This document shows, piece by piece, positions 1 to 8,557 of a stretch of 64,000 bases of DNA. This DNA comes from Oscillospiraceae bacterium (lineage in GTDB: Bacteria > Bacillota > Clostridia > UMGS1883), in NCBI GenBank assembly GCA_015068735.1, contig SVJW01000004.1:1-64000 (forward strand), in the 5' to 3' direction. Numbering within the stretch: position 1 is the first letter of the stretch; every line of letters starts with the position of its first letter. The notes beneath the pieces are model-generated. The model saw only the letters and a list, made by a program, of their open reading frames with translations, did not search any database and had not been told where the DNA came from. Both the position numbers and the translations under genes were made by a program.

Positions 1-34
1 AAAGTCTCAAGAGGTATTATACCTCAACAAAATA

Positions 35-151
35 TTCGGTGACAATGACGCAGAGGTCACACCCGTTCCCATTCCGAACACGGTAGTTAAGCTCTGCAGT
101 GCTGATGATACTTGGTGGGAAGCCGCCTGGGAAAGTAGGTCGTCGCCGGAA
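35..151 (+). rRNA. rrf: 5S ribosomal RNA
   Basis: Conserved 5S core 'GGTCACACCCGTTCCCATTCCGAACACGG.AGTTAAGCTC' and closing TTCGGTGAC...GTCGCCGGAA stem. Confidence 0.95.
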
Positions 152-191
152 CTAAAAAGAACAAGTCGATTGACTTGTTCTTTTTTAGTTC
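149..191 (+). terminator. Intrinsic terminator of 5S, extended palindrome GAACTAAAAAGAACAAGTC-GATT-GACTTGTTCTTTTTTAGTTC
   Basis: 19-bp near-perfect inverted repeat with T-run; 5' arm begins inside the 5S 3' end. Confidence 0.85.
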
Positions 192-346
192 AATGAATTG
201 CCAAGGGCATGAATTGAAACAATATGTTTCGTGAATTGTGCCTTGCGGCACATGAATTGCACTTCGTGCATTTTGGCAATTCAATTCATGGAGCAACGCG
301 AGAATTAATGGCGTAGCCAATTTATGACAGCTTGTCGTCAATTCAT
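192..346. repeat. Array of short hairpins separated by ATGAA/GTGAA
   Basis: ATGAA at 193, 209, (GTGAA) 231, 252; hairpins GAAAC-AATAT-GTTTC, TGTGCC-TTGC-GGCACA, TGCAC-TTC-GTGCA, TGGC-GTA-GCCA, GACA-GCT-TGTC; enclosing inverted repeat ATGAATTGCCAA / TTGGCAATTC. Confidence 0.8.
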
Positions 347-502
347 TTAGAAAGTTTCTTTTTCTAAATTTTTTATATGTTCTTTTAAAATTAAATTTAT
401 GTATTGTGACAGAGAACGATCATCATTTTCTGCTTTGCTACGAACTTTTTCAAGAATATCACTATCAATAGTTATGCTGATTTTTTCTTTTAATGGCTTC
501 AT
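347..502 (-). CDS. Small ribbon-helix-helix (CopG/Arc-like) protein, 51 aa, not in supplied ORF track
   Basis: Translated by hand: MKPLKEKISITIDSDILEKVRSKAENDDRSLSQYINLILKEHIKNLEKETF; RHH beta-strand (KISITID) plus two helices; RBS-like GGAGGTGGG upstream. Confidence 0.75.
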   Translation of the reverse strand: MKPLKEKISITIDSDILEKVRSKAENDDRSLSQYINLILKEHIKNLEKETF

Positions 503-605
503 ATACACCCACCTCCAAAAATATTATAGCATAAAATAAGATAGAGTATTGACAAATAGTATAAAGTAGTATAAAATACCACTAAAACAAATAAGGAGAA
601 AAATT

Positions 606-923
606 ATGAATAAAAACAAATTTGATTCACAGGAACTCATAAAAAAATCAGTTAGTTTGGCGGATTCAGTAACCGAGATTGATTCCATACTTGAAAAATT
701 GTATGTCATCAGCAGTGATGTGTTTGAAAATTACATTGAAAAAATCAATTTAAAAACAGAAAGAGGCAGACTGAACGCTGAAATAGACTTCAACATTATA
801 AAAGTTATGATGGATGTTATTCACACCCACATAGTTCGGGCATTTGACATATCAAGAAAACTGCCTGAATTATCAGATAATATTTTAGAGGAATTAAATG
901 AAAAGTTGCAGTTCAATAATTAA
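606..923 (+). CDS. Hypothetical protein (105 aa)
   Basis: ORF with upstream AAGGAG RBS; no recognised family. Confidence 0.6.
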   Translation: MNKNKFDSQELIKKSVSLADSVTEIDSILEKLYVISSDVFENYIEKINLKTERGRLNAEIDFNIIKVMMDVIHTHIVRAFDISRKLPELSDNILEELNEKLQFNN

Positions 924-1012
924 AAATATGCAAATTTATGTTGCTTGACTGTTTGTGCTTTGAGTGGTATAATATCCGAAGATTTTTACAAGCTAATACA
1001 AAGGAGACAAAT

Positions 1013-1927
1013 ATGCTTGACAATATTTTGACAGTAGGTAACAATGTCTTAGTTCTGTTCGTGTTAATAGGATTAGGTTTCGTTTGCAATAAAATAAAGC
1101 TGATTTCGGAAAAAACAGTAAAAGAAATGACGAATTTCGTCCTTTACATCGTAACGCCTTGTGTTATTATCAATTCTTATCAGAGGGAATTTGACGAAAA
1201 AATGCTCCGCGGACTTTTAATAACCCTTGCGGCATCTGCTTTTTCCTATGCGATAACAATTTTGTTGGCGCATCTTCTGGTAAGGGACAAGGATAAACGC
1301 AAGGAAAAGACCCTCCGTTTCGGTACGGTTTTTTCCAATTGCGGATATATGTCGCTTCCTCTTCAACAGGTGCTTTTAGGGGATATAGGCGTATTTTACG
1401 GAACTACCTATATAATGGTGTTTCAAATTATGCTCTGGACCTACGGAATAGTGGTTATGAGTGGGAATATGAAAAATATTTCCCTGAAAAAAATCATTAT
1501 AAACCCCGGTGTAATCAGTTCTCTTATAGGTGTTTTGTTTTTTGCCTGCTCAATTGCACTTCCCACATTTATCGGTGAGCCTATAAAACATCTGGCGGCA
1601 CTCAATACACCCATTCCCATGGTTATAGTGGGTTTCCACCTTGCAAATACAAGCCTTAAATTAAAAGGATTTTCGCCTTATGTAGCATTGGTGTTAAGGC
1701 ATATTATATCTCCGGTGATACTGCTTTTATGTCTGTGGGCGTGTAAAACAAATGTAGCGATAACAACCGCTTGCGTAATTGCGGCGTCTTCACCCGTTGC
1801 AGCAACCACAACAATGTTTTCAGAAAAATTTGACGGTGACACGCCTCTTTCGGCAACGGTGGTGTCTGTGTCAACGCTTTTGGCAATAATTATGATGCCT
1901 TTTTTGGTAGGTTTGGCATTAGGATAA
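1013..1927 (+). CDS. AEC family transporter (auxin efflux carrier/malate permease-like)
   Basis: MLDNILTVGNNVLVLFVLIGLGFVCNKIKLIS..., multi-TM; start at 1013 preferred because of AAGGAG at 1001. Confidence 0.85.
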   Translation: MLDNILTVGNNVLVLFVLIGLGFVCNKIKLISEKTVKEMTNFVLYIVTPCVIINSYQREFDEKMLRGLLITLAASAFSYAITILLAHLLVRDKDKRKEKTLRFGTVFSNCGYMSLPLQQVLLGDIGVFYGTTYIMVFQIMLWTYGIVVMSGNMKNISLKKIIINPGVISSLIGVLFFACSIALPTFIGEPIKHLAALNTPIPMVIVGFHLANTSLKLKGFSPYVALVLRHIISPVILLLCLWACKTNVAITTACVIAASSPVAATTTMFSEKFDGDTPLSATVVSVSTLLAIIMMPFLVGLALG

Positions 1928-1930
1928 TAT

Positions 1931-1958
1931 AAAAAAGTGGCTGTACAGCCACTTTTTT
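1931..1958. terminator. Bidirectional terminator between convergent AEC and DeoR genes
   Basis: Perfect 28-nt palindrome AAAAAAGTGGCTGTACAGCCACTTTTTT. Confidence 0.85.
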
Positions 1959-2712
1959 ATATTATCTCTATTCCCATTGCTTTGATTCTTTTGAGGAAAG
2001 TTTCGTCGGGGGTGGAATTTGTAACAATGCAATCAGCAACGGACAAATCGGAGATTTTTGCAAATGCATTGTTGCATATTTTGGAGCTGTCCGCAGCGAT
2101 TATCCGAAGGTCGCTCTGCTCAATCATAACTTGATCGAGGGTAACTTCTTTATTATAATAGGTAGTAAAACCGTGCTTTATGTCCACACCGTCAACGGAT
2201 AAAATCAACTTCTCTGCGTGGTAATTTTTAAGCTGTGCAATAGCATCACTTCCGTAGGAGAACTGATATTTCGTATTGATGCTTCCACCCACCAGAACAA
2301 CATTGTAATTAGGGTTACTGGATGCTTCAAGAGCGATTGCGATGGAGTTTGTCACAATGTTCAGGTTATAATCTACGGGGAACTTACGGAAAGTAAGAAG
2401 CGTCGTTGTTCCGGAGTTTAGCATTATTGTGTCGTTAGGCTCAATCATTTCGGCAATTTTCTGTGCGATTTCCACCTTTGCCGTTTGATTGGTTTCAAGG
2501 CGCTGAGTCATATTCATACTGTAATAGGGCTTGTATGAGCTTACCGCACCGCCGTGAACACGGGAAAGTAGCCCCTTTGCCTCCATATCGGCAAGGTAGT
2601 TTCTGACGGTTACTTCCGACACATCTAAAAGTTCGCTCAGTTCCGTCACCTTAACCGAGCCGTTTGTTTTGAGTAAATCCAGTATTTGTTGCTTTCTGTT
2701 ATCAGCAGCCAT
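1957..2712 (-). CDS. DeoR/GlpR family transcriptional regulator
   Basis: N-terminal HTH (KQQILDLLKTNGSVKVTELSELLDVSEVTVRNYLADMEAKGLLSRVHGGAV) and DeoRC sugar-phosphate sensor domain. Confidence 0.92.
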   Translation of the reverse strand: MAADNRKQQILDLLKTNGSVKVTELSELLDVSEVTVRNYLADMEAKGLLSRVHGGAVSSYKPYYSMNMTQRLETNQTAKVEIAQKIAEMIEPNDTIMLNSGTTTLLTFRKFPVDYNLNIVTNSIAIALEASSNPNYNVVLVGGSINTKYQFSYGSDAIAQLKNYHAEKLILSVDGVDIKHGFTTYYNKEVTLDQVMIEQSDLRIIAADSSKICNNAFAKISDLSVADCIVTNSTPDETFLKRIKAMGIEII

Positions 2713-2825
2713 TCAAATCACTCCAAAAATTTCATAACTTAATTGTAGCATAAAAAAATGCTTTTGTCAAAACTTTCAAATCCGTTGCAGAAGCCAAAAA
2801 AACACAAATTAAACGAAAGTTTTTA

Positions 2826-2854
2826 TTGACTTTTAAGGGGCATTATTATATCAT
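2826..2854 (+). promoter_or_regulatory. Predicted sigma70/SigA promoter of the sugar operon
   Basis: TTGACT - 17 nt - TATCAT. Confidence 0.55.
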
Positions 2855-2891
2855 ATAAAGTAAGAAAGTTATGTATAGGAGAGTGAACAAA

Positions 2892-3590
2892 ATGTACAAA
2901 GGACTTAACATTAAACCTCCCTTTTTCGAGGTTGGCCCGAAGGCGTTTTTATATGGCGAGAAGATGCTCGCTCTTGCAAAGGTGATTGACGAAACTGCAA
3001 AAAAATACGACGTTGACGTTATCGTAACACCTCAGTATACAGATATCAAGCTTCTTGCAGACAATACTGAAAGAATTCTGGTATTTGCTCAGCATATGGA
3101 CTACCTTACACCCGGTCGCGGTCTTGGTAGCGTTCTTCCCGAAGCTGTAAAGGCTGCAGGTGCAGTTGGCGTTATGCTTAACCACGCTGAAAAGCCCCTC
3201 ACATTGGAAGAAATCGAAAAGACAATCGCTCGTGCTGACGAGGTAGGTCTTGGCACAATCGTTTGTGCAGATACTGTTGAGGACGTTAAAAAGATTGCAA
3301 AGATGGGTCCCAACCTTATCGTTGCAGAGCCCACAGACCTTATCGGTACAGGTCAGACAAGTGACAGCAACTACGTTATCGAAACAATCAAGACTGTTAA
3401 CGAAATCAACCCCGACATTATGGTGCTTCAGGGTGCAGGTATCTCCAACGGTCAGGACGTTTATAACACAATCAAGCTCGGCGCTCAGGCAACCGGTACA
3501 ACAAGCGGTATTATGAAGTCTGACAGACCGTATGAGATGGTAGAGGAAATGTTGTTTAATTTAAGAAAGGCTTGGGACGAACTTCACTAA
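2892..3590 (+). CDS. Triosephosphate isomerase-family TIM barrel (short form)
   Basis: MYKGLNIKPPFFEVGPKAFLYG...VIVTPQYTDI...QHMDYLTPGRGLGSVLPEAVKAAGAVGVMLNHAEKPL...VAEPTDLIGTG...QGAGISNG. Confidence 0.8.
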   Translation: MYKGLNIKPPFFEVGPKAFLYGEKMLALAKVIDETAKKYDVDVIVTPQYTDIKLLADNTERILVFAQHMDYLTPGRGLGSVLPEAVKAAGAVGVMLNHAEKPLTLEEIEKTIARADEVGLGTIVCADTVEDVKKIAKMGPNLIVAEPTDLIGTGQTSDSNYVIETIKTVNEINPDIMVLQGAGISNGQDVYNTIKLGAQATGTTSGIMKSDRPYEMVEEMLFNLRKAWDELH

Positions 3591-3641
3591 AAGGTCTTAG
3601 AAGCAGCGTGCTTTAAAACAATGTAAAGGAACTACATAACT

Positions 3642-4235
3642 ATGAAAAAAGAAGCTTTGGAAATGGCAAAACAGGCTTACATAACAGAGAGTGAATGTAT
3701 TGCCGAAATGGCTAATTATTTTGATGAAGAAGCATACGGCAAGGCTGTAGAGCTTCTCATGAATGCAGAAAGAATAGGCACAAGCGGATGCGGACACAGC
3801 GGCATTATCTGTCAGCATTTTTCACATCTTCTTTGCTGTATTGAGCAGCCTTCAAGATTTATCTCCCCTGCGGAAGGTCCTCACGGAGCAACAGGCTTCC
3901 TCCAGGAAGGCGATGTAATGGTATTTGCATCCCGCGGCGGTAAGACGAAAGAGCTTATGATTCTTGTTGACATCTGTAAGAAAAAGGGTGTTAAGATTAT
4001 CACAATCACAGAAAATCTTGAATCTCCCCTTGCAGAGGCGGCAGACGTTGTACTCAAGCAGTATGTAAACCGTGAAACGGACAAGTACAACTGCCAGGGA
4101 ACAACATCATCCACATCACTTGCAGTAATTTTCCACGTACTGCAGACAATGCTTATTGAAGAAACAGGCTTTAAAAACGAGCAGTTTGCTCTCGTTCATC
4201 CCGGTGGAGCAGTAGGCGAACGACTAAACAAGTAA
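3642..4235 (+). CDS. SIS domain sugar-phosphate isomerase (6-phospho-3-hexuloisomerase/KpsF-like)
   Basis: GTSGCGHSG...SRGGKTKE...TENLESPLAEAADVVL. Confidence 0.85.
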   Translation: MKKEALEMAKQAYITESECIAEMANYFDEEAYGKAVELLMNAERIGTSGCGHSGIICQHFSHLLCCIEQPSRFISPAEGPHGATGFLQEGDVMVFASRGGKTKELMILVDICKKKGVKIITITENLESPLAEAADVVLKQYVNRETDKYNCQGTTSSTSLAVIFHVLQTMLIEETGFKNEQFALVHPGGAVGERLNK

Positions 4236-4332
4236 TCGAAAGCGAAATTTTGCCCTGCAAAACATTTACTTTACAAGTATAATTCCCGAATGGGAGAAAT
4301 TATAAAAATCAAATTTTTAGGAGGATTTTATC

Positions 4333-4953
4333 ATGGAATTTAAAGTATTTCAAAAGGAAGTAGAACTTCAGTCAAGAGGCTGGATCCCCACATTCCACGA
4401 CATTTCAAAGGAAGTAAAGGAAATCGTTGAAGCATCAGGTATCAAGAACGGTACAGTTGCAATCGTTTCTCACCATACAACATGTTCTGTTATGGTTCAG
4501 GAATGTTCTCACGACATCGATTCTTTCGATCTTGAGTTCCTTCAGCACGACCTTCTCGACATTATGAGAAAGATGATCCCCGACTTCGCAGAAGAGCATC
4601 AGTACCGTCATCCCGGTCCTATCCATGCTCAGTACGGCAGATGGGTTAACGAGCCCGGCGACTACTCCAGCATGAACACAGACGGTCACCTTCGTAGCTG
4701 CTTCTTCGGCAGAAGCGAAACAATGACAATTAAGGACGGCGTTGTAGACGGCGGTCAGTTCGCTCACGTTTACTTCATTGACTGGGATCACGTTATCGCA
4801 AGAAGAAGACAGGTTAACATCACAGTAATGGGTACAACAGAAGCTATCGAGGACAGAAAGTGGAACGACGGTAACGTTATCGATACTCGTCATAAGTTCA
4901 CAGACGAAGAAAAGGCTTACGACGTACACTACGACCTTCAGCAGAAGAGATAA
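4333..4953 (+). CDS. YjbQ/UPF0047 family protein (secondary thiamine-phosphate synthase-like)
   Basis: HHTTCSVMVQE...HPGPIHAQYGRW...INTDGH-like (MNTDGHLRSCFFGRSE). Confidence 0.8.
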   Translation: MEFKVFQKEVELQSRGWIPTFHDISKEVKEIVEASGIKNGTVAIVSHHTTCSVMVQECSHDIDSFDLEFLQHDLLDIMRKMIPDFAEEHQYRHPGPIHAQYGRWVNEPGDYSSMNTDGHLRSCFFGRSETMTIKDGVVDGGQFAHVYFIDWDHVIARRRQVNITVMGTTEAIEDRKWNDGNVIDTRHKFTDEEKAYDVHYDLQQKR

Positions 4954-4956
4954 GTT

Positions 4957-6360
4957 ATGAATCTTTTAGGTGCTGATTTTGGAACAACTTCCGTAAAGGC
5001 TGTGCTTTTTGATGAAAAACTCAACCAGCTTGCCGAATCTACGGAGGATTATACAGTAAAAACCAGTGGTAATATTGTAGAGCTTGAGGCTGAAAAATAC
5101 TGGGATCTTATGAAAAATGCCATTGCCAACACGAGCAAGGAGCATAAGATAGATGCTATTGCAATCGATACTCAGTGCGAAACCCTTATCTTAACCGATG
5201 AGGACGGAAATCCCGTGCGCGACGCCATTGTATGGCTTGATAACCGTGCAGAGGAGGAAGCGAGAGAAATCGAGGCACATTTCGGCAGAAAAAAGGTTTA
5301 CGAGGTTACCGGACAGCCCGAAATTACGGCTACATGGCCTGCAAGTAAGCTCTTGTGGGTTAAGAAGAACGAGCCTGATGTATGGGCAAAGACAAAGAAG
5401 ATTTTCCTTCTCGAGGACTACCTTCTTTACAAGCTTACGGGCAAATTCGTAACAGAAATGACACTCCAGTCTTCAACAATCTATTTTGATATCAACAATT
5501 CCTGCTATTGGGATGAGATGCTCAATTTCATAGGTGTTGACAAGGCTCAGCTTCCCGAACTGATGGGTAGCGGGGAGTATGTAGGAGAATACGAGGGCAT
5601 CAAGGTTGTTACCTCGGCAATGGACCAGGTAGCAGGTGCAATTGGTGCAGGTGTTATTGAAAAGGGTATCTGCAGCGTTATGACAGGTACTACAATGGCA
5701 ATCTACCTTCCTACAGATTCTGTTCCCGAATATAAAGAGGACAGCTTTGTTCCCTGTCACTACAGCTTTGACGGTAGCTATGCGCTTCTTTCATGGAGCC
5801 CCACGGCAGGTATGGCACTCAAGTGGTTTAAGGAAGCATTCCTTAGCGAGGTTTCCTTCAGAGAGCTTGATGAAATGGCTGAAAAAGTACCGGTTGGAAG
5901 TGACGGCGTTACATTCCTTCCGTACCTTTGCGGCTCTACAATGCCTAAGTATAACCCCGACGCACGCGGTAGCTTTACCGGTCTTACTCCCGAGCATACT
6001 CCTGCGCACTTTGTTCGCAGTATTATGGAATCGGTGGCGTGTATGCTCAAGAGCAATCTTGACTACTTGAAGACTGACGTTGAGGAAATCCGTGTTATGG
6101 GTGGCGGTGCAAAGAGCCCCCTCTGGTGTAATATGAAGGCGGATATCACCAAAAAACGTCTTATTACACTTAAAAACAAGGAAACAGCGTGCCTTGGCGC
6201 GGCAATTCTTGCAGGTGTCGGTGCAGGAGCCTTTGCTTCTGTAAAGGATGCTTGCAAAATGATTGAAACCGACAAGGTATATACTCCGCAGGGTAATGAT
6301 TACAGCAAGGTTTATGAAAACTTTGAAAAGTATGACAGTATTCTGAATGTGAGAAAGTAA
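4957..6360 (+). CDS. FGGY family carbohydrate kinase (xylulokinase-like)
   Basis: GADFGTTSVKAVLFD...WLDNRA...SAMDQVAGAIGAG...MGGGAKSPLW. Confidence 0.92.
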   Translation: MNLLGADFGTTSVKAVLFDEKLNQLAESTEDYTVKTSGNIVELEAEKYWDLMKNAIANTSKEHKIDAIAIDTQCETLILTDEDGNPVRDAIVWLDNRAEEEAREIEAHFGRKKVYEVTGQPEITATWPASKLLWVKKNEPDVWAKTKKIFLLEDYLLYKLTGKFVTEMTLQSSTIYFDINNSCYWDEMLNFIGVDKAQLPELMGSGEYVGEYEGIKVVTSAMDQVAGAIGAGVIEKGICSVMTGTTMAIYLPTDSVPEYKEDSFVPCHYSFDGSYALLSWSPTAGMALKWFKEAFLSEVSFRELDEMAEKVPVGSDGVTFLPYLCGSTMPKYNPDARGSFTGLTPEHTPAHFVRSIMESVACMLKSNLDYLKTDVEEIRVMGGGAKSPLWCNMKADITKKRLITLKNKETACLGAAILAGVGAGAFASVKDACKMIETDKVYTPQGNDYSKVYENFEKYDSILNVRK

Positions 6361-6363
6361 TAT

Positions 6364-6398
6364 AAAACGGTGTGAAGAATTTCCTTCACACCGTTTTT
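6364..6398 (+). terminator. Intrinsic terminator
   Basis: AAACGGTGTGAAG-AATTTC-CTTCACACCGTTTTT. Confidence 0.8.
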
Positions 6399-6495
6399 AT
6401 GTGTAATTTCGAATAAAATTCGTTGTTCTTAATATTGCTTTTACCATTTTCATTTGATATAATAATATCGATTTGATGCAAAAAGGAGCGATACT

Positions 6496-7845
6496 ATGAT
6501 AAAAGCGGCTTTTGTAGGCTTTGGTGAAGTAAACACACCAAAAGAAATTATTGTTAATAAGTGTCACGATGCGGCAGAAAACCTCAAAAAAGAAGGTCTC
6601 GACCTTATAGAGGTTTATCCCGTAACTGACGATTATGAAGAAAAAGACATTAAAATGGCAGTCGACGCCCTTAAAGGTAAGGAATTTGACGTGCTTGTAG
6701 TTTGTATTGCAGGCTGGATTCCCACCCATGCGGTAGTAAAGGTTACGGAGCATTTTCGTCACATTCCTATGGTTCTTTGGGGACTTTGCGGCTGGGTAGA
6801 GGGCGACAGGCTCGTTACCACAGCAGATCAGGCAGGTACAACTGCAATCAGAAAGACATTCTATGACCTCGGCTATACATTCAAGTATGTTTACGACATC
6901 ATAGGTCTTCCGTCAAAGACAAAGACTGTTTATAACTATGCCCTTGCAGCAACAGCAGCGACAAAGCTCCGCCACGCAAGAAGCGGTATGGCAGGCTACC
7001 GTGATATGAATCTTTACGGTACACAGGTTGACGGTCCATCTTTAAAGAGAGAAATAGGTCCTGAAATCGAAACCTTTGAAATGCTTGAAATCGAGCAGAG
7101 ATATCAGAAACTTTCCGACAGTGAAATTCAGGAAGTTATTGACAAGTGTATGTCAAAGTGGAACTTCGTGAAGCCTGCAAACCCCGAAAGTATGAGGAAA
7201 GCGGCAGGTTACTACCTTGCAGTTAAGTCTATCTGCGATGAAAGAGGGTATGACGCAATCTCCCTCAAGGATGTTGACGGTATGAAGAAGCTCCTCGGCT
7301 TCCCTCCTGCACCTATCTTTATGCTCCTTGCTGACGAAGCAGGACTTTGCACAATCCCCGAAAACGACTCCCTCGGTAACATTACACAGCTTATGGTTAA
7401 GTACCTTACAGGTCAGTGTGCGTTCTATCTTGAATTCTACGAATTCTTCACGGACCGAGTGCTTGCAGGTGTTCCTGACTATGTTCCTGCGGAAGTTGTT
7501 GACGGAGATGTTACCGTTATGCCTGCGGCATTCGGCGAGCTTTCCGAGGGTATTCTTAACATAAGCAAGGTTAAGCCAGGCAAGGTTACAATGTGCCGAC
7601 TTACATACGATGACGGTATGTATTATATGCATATGGTAGTGGGCGAAGGCATAACACCACGCAAGTGGGAGGAGGCAGGATGGACACAGCCGGCACCTCA
7701 GCTTCCCGGTCTTGAAATTCTTCTTGACGATGTGGAATCCTTTGCACAGAATGTAATGTGTCAGCATTACATAATTTCCTACGGCGACAATACAGAGGCT
7801 ATTACAAACCTTTGCGATATGCTCGGTATACAAATAATCAGATAA
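6496..7845 (+). CDS. L-fucose/L-arabinose isomerase family protein
   Basis: FGEVNTPKEIIV..., PMVLWGLCG, C-terminal fucose isomerase-like architecture. Confidence 0.75.
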   Translation: MIKAAFVGFGEVNTPKEIIVNKCHDAAENLKKEGLDLIEVYPVTDDYEEKDIKMAVDALKGKEFDVLVVCIAGWIPTHAVVKVTEHFRHIPMVLWGLCGWVEGDRLVTTADQAGTTAIRKTFYDLGYTFKYVYDIIGLPSKTKTVYNYALAATAATKLRHARSGMAGYRDMNLYGTQVDGPSLKREIGPEIETFEMLEIEQRYQKLSDSEIQEVIDKCMSKWNFVKPANPESMRKAAGYYLAVKSICDERGYDAISLKDVDGMKKLLGFPPAPIFMLLADEAGLCTIPENDSLGNITQLMVKYLTGQCAFYLEFYEFFTDRVLAGVPDYVPAEVVDGDVTVMPAAFGELSEGILNISKVKPGKVTMCRLTYDDGMYYMHMVVGEGITPRKWEEAGWTQPAPQLPGLEILLDDVESFAQNVMCQHYIISYGDNTEAITNLCDMLGIQIIR

Positions 7846-7870
7846 GAACAGAAAGGAAAAGGCGACATAA

Positions 7871-8545
7871 ATGATTTACATACTTGACACCGCGGATATT
7901 GAAGAAATCCGCTACTGTAACGAATTTTATCCCGTATCGGGAGTTACAACAAACCCCACAATTATTTCAAGAGAGCACGAAGATTTCTGGAAAATTGTAA
8001 AAGAAATCAGGGATATTATAGGCCCTGACAAAATGTTCCATGTACAGACAACTCAGAAAAAGGCAGAGGACATTGTTGAGGAGGCAAAACTTCTCAAGGA
8101 GAGAATCGGTGGCGAATTTTATGTAAAAATCCCCATCTGCGAAGAGGGATTAAAGGCTACAATGATGCTTAAAAACTGGGGAATAGGCGTTACAATGACG
8201 GCTATATTTACTCCTGCGCAGGCGCTTATTGCAGCAAAGGCAGGGGCAAGCTTCGTTGCACCCTACGTAAACAGACTGGATAATATTATTGCAGACGGAT
8301 GCGAGGTTGTTGCGGAAATTACAAAGCAGCTTAACCTCTATAACCTTGACTGCCGTGTTCTTGCGGCAAGTTTTAAGACTGCTGAGCAGGTACACAAGTG
8401 TGCTTCTGCAGGATGCCACAGTGTAACAGTTACATCAGGTATCCTTAAGTCGCTTATTTCCAATCCCATGACAGATGTTGCCGTTGCAACCTTTGAAAAG
8501 GACTGGGAAACTGTTTACGGCGACAAAACGATATTGGAATTTTAA
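7871..8545 (+). CDS. Transaldolase family (fructose-6-phosphate aldolase/TalC-like)
   Basis: MIYILDTADIEEI...GVTTNPTIIS...VKIPICEEGLKA...GIGVTMTAIFTPAQA...APYVNRLDN. Confidence 0.92.
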   Translation: MIYILDTADIEEIRYCNEFYPVSGVTTNPTIISREHEDFWKIVKEIRDIIGPDKMFHVQTTQKKAEDIVEEAKLLKERIGGEFYVKIPICEEGLKATMMLKNWGIGVTMTAIFTPAQALIAAKAGASFVAPYVNRLDNIIADGCEVVAEITKQLNLYNLDCRVLAASFKTAEQVHKCASAGCHSVTVTSGILKSLISNPMTDVAVATFEKDWETVYGDKTILEF

Positions 8546-8557
8546 GGAGGAAGTACA

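Noticed and set aside
87-341. 84-aa minus-strand ORF over 5S rRNA and the hairpin array
   Set aside because: Lies across an rRNA gene and palindromic repeats; no RBS or protein-like conservation expected.
192-346. CRISPR array
   Set aside because: Separators are only ~5 nt, the variable parts are palindromic hairpins, and no cas genes are visible.
7153-7833. 226-aa minus-strand ORF
   Set aside because: Antisense shadow of the fucose isomerase-like gene.
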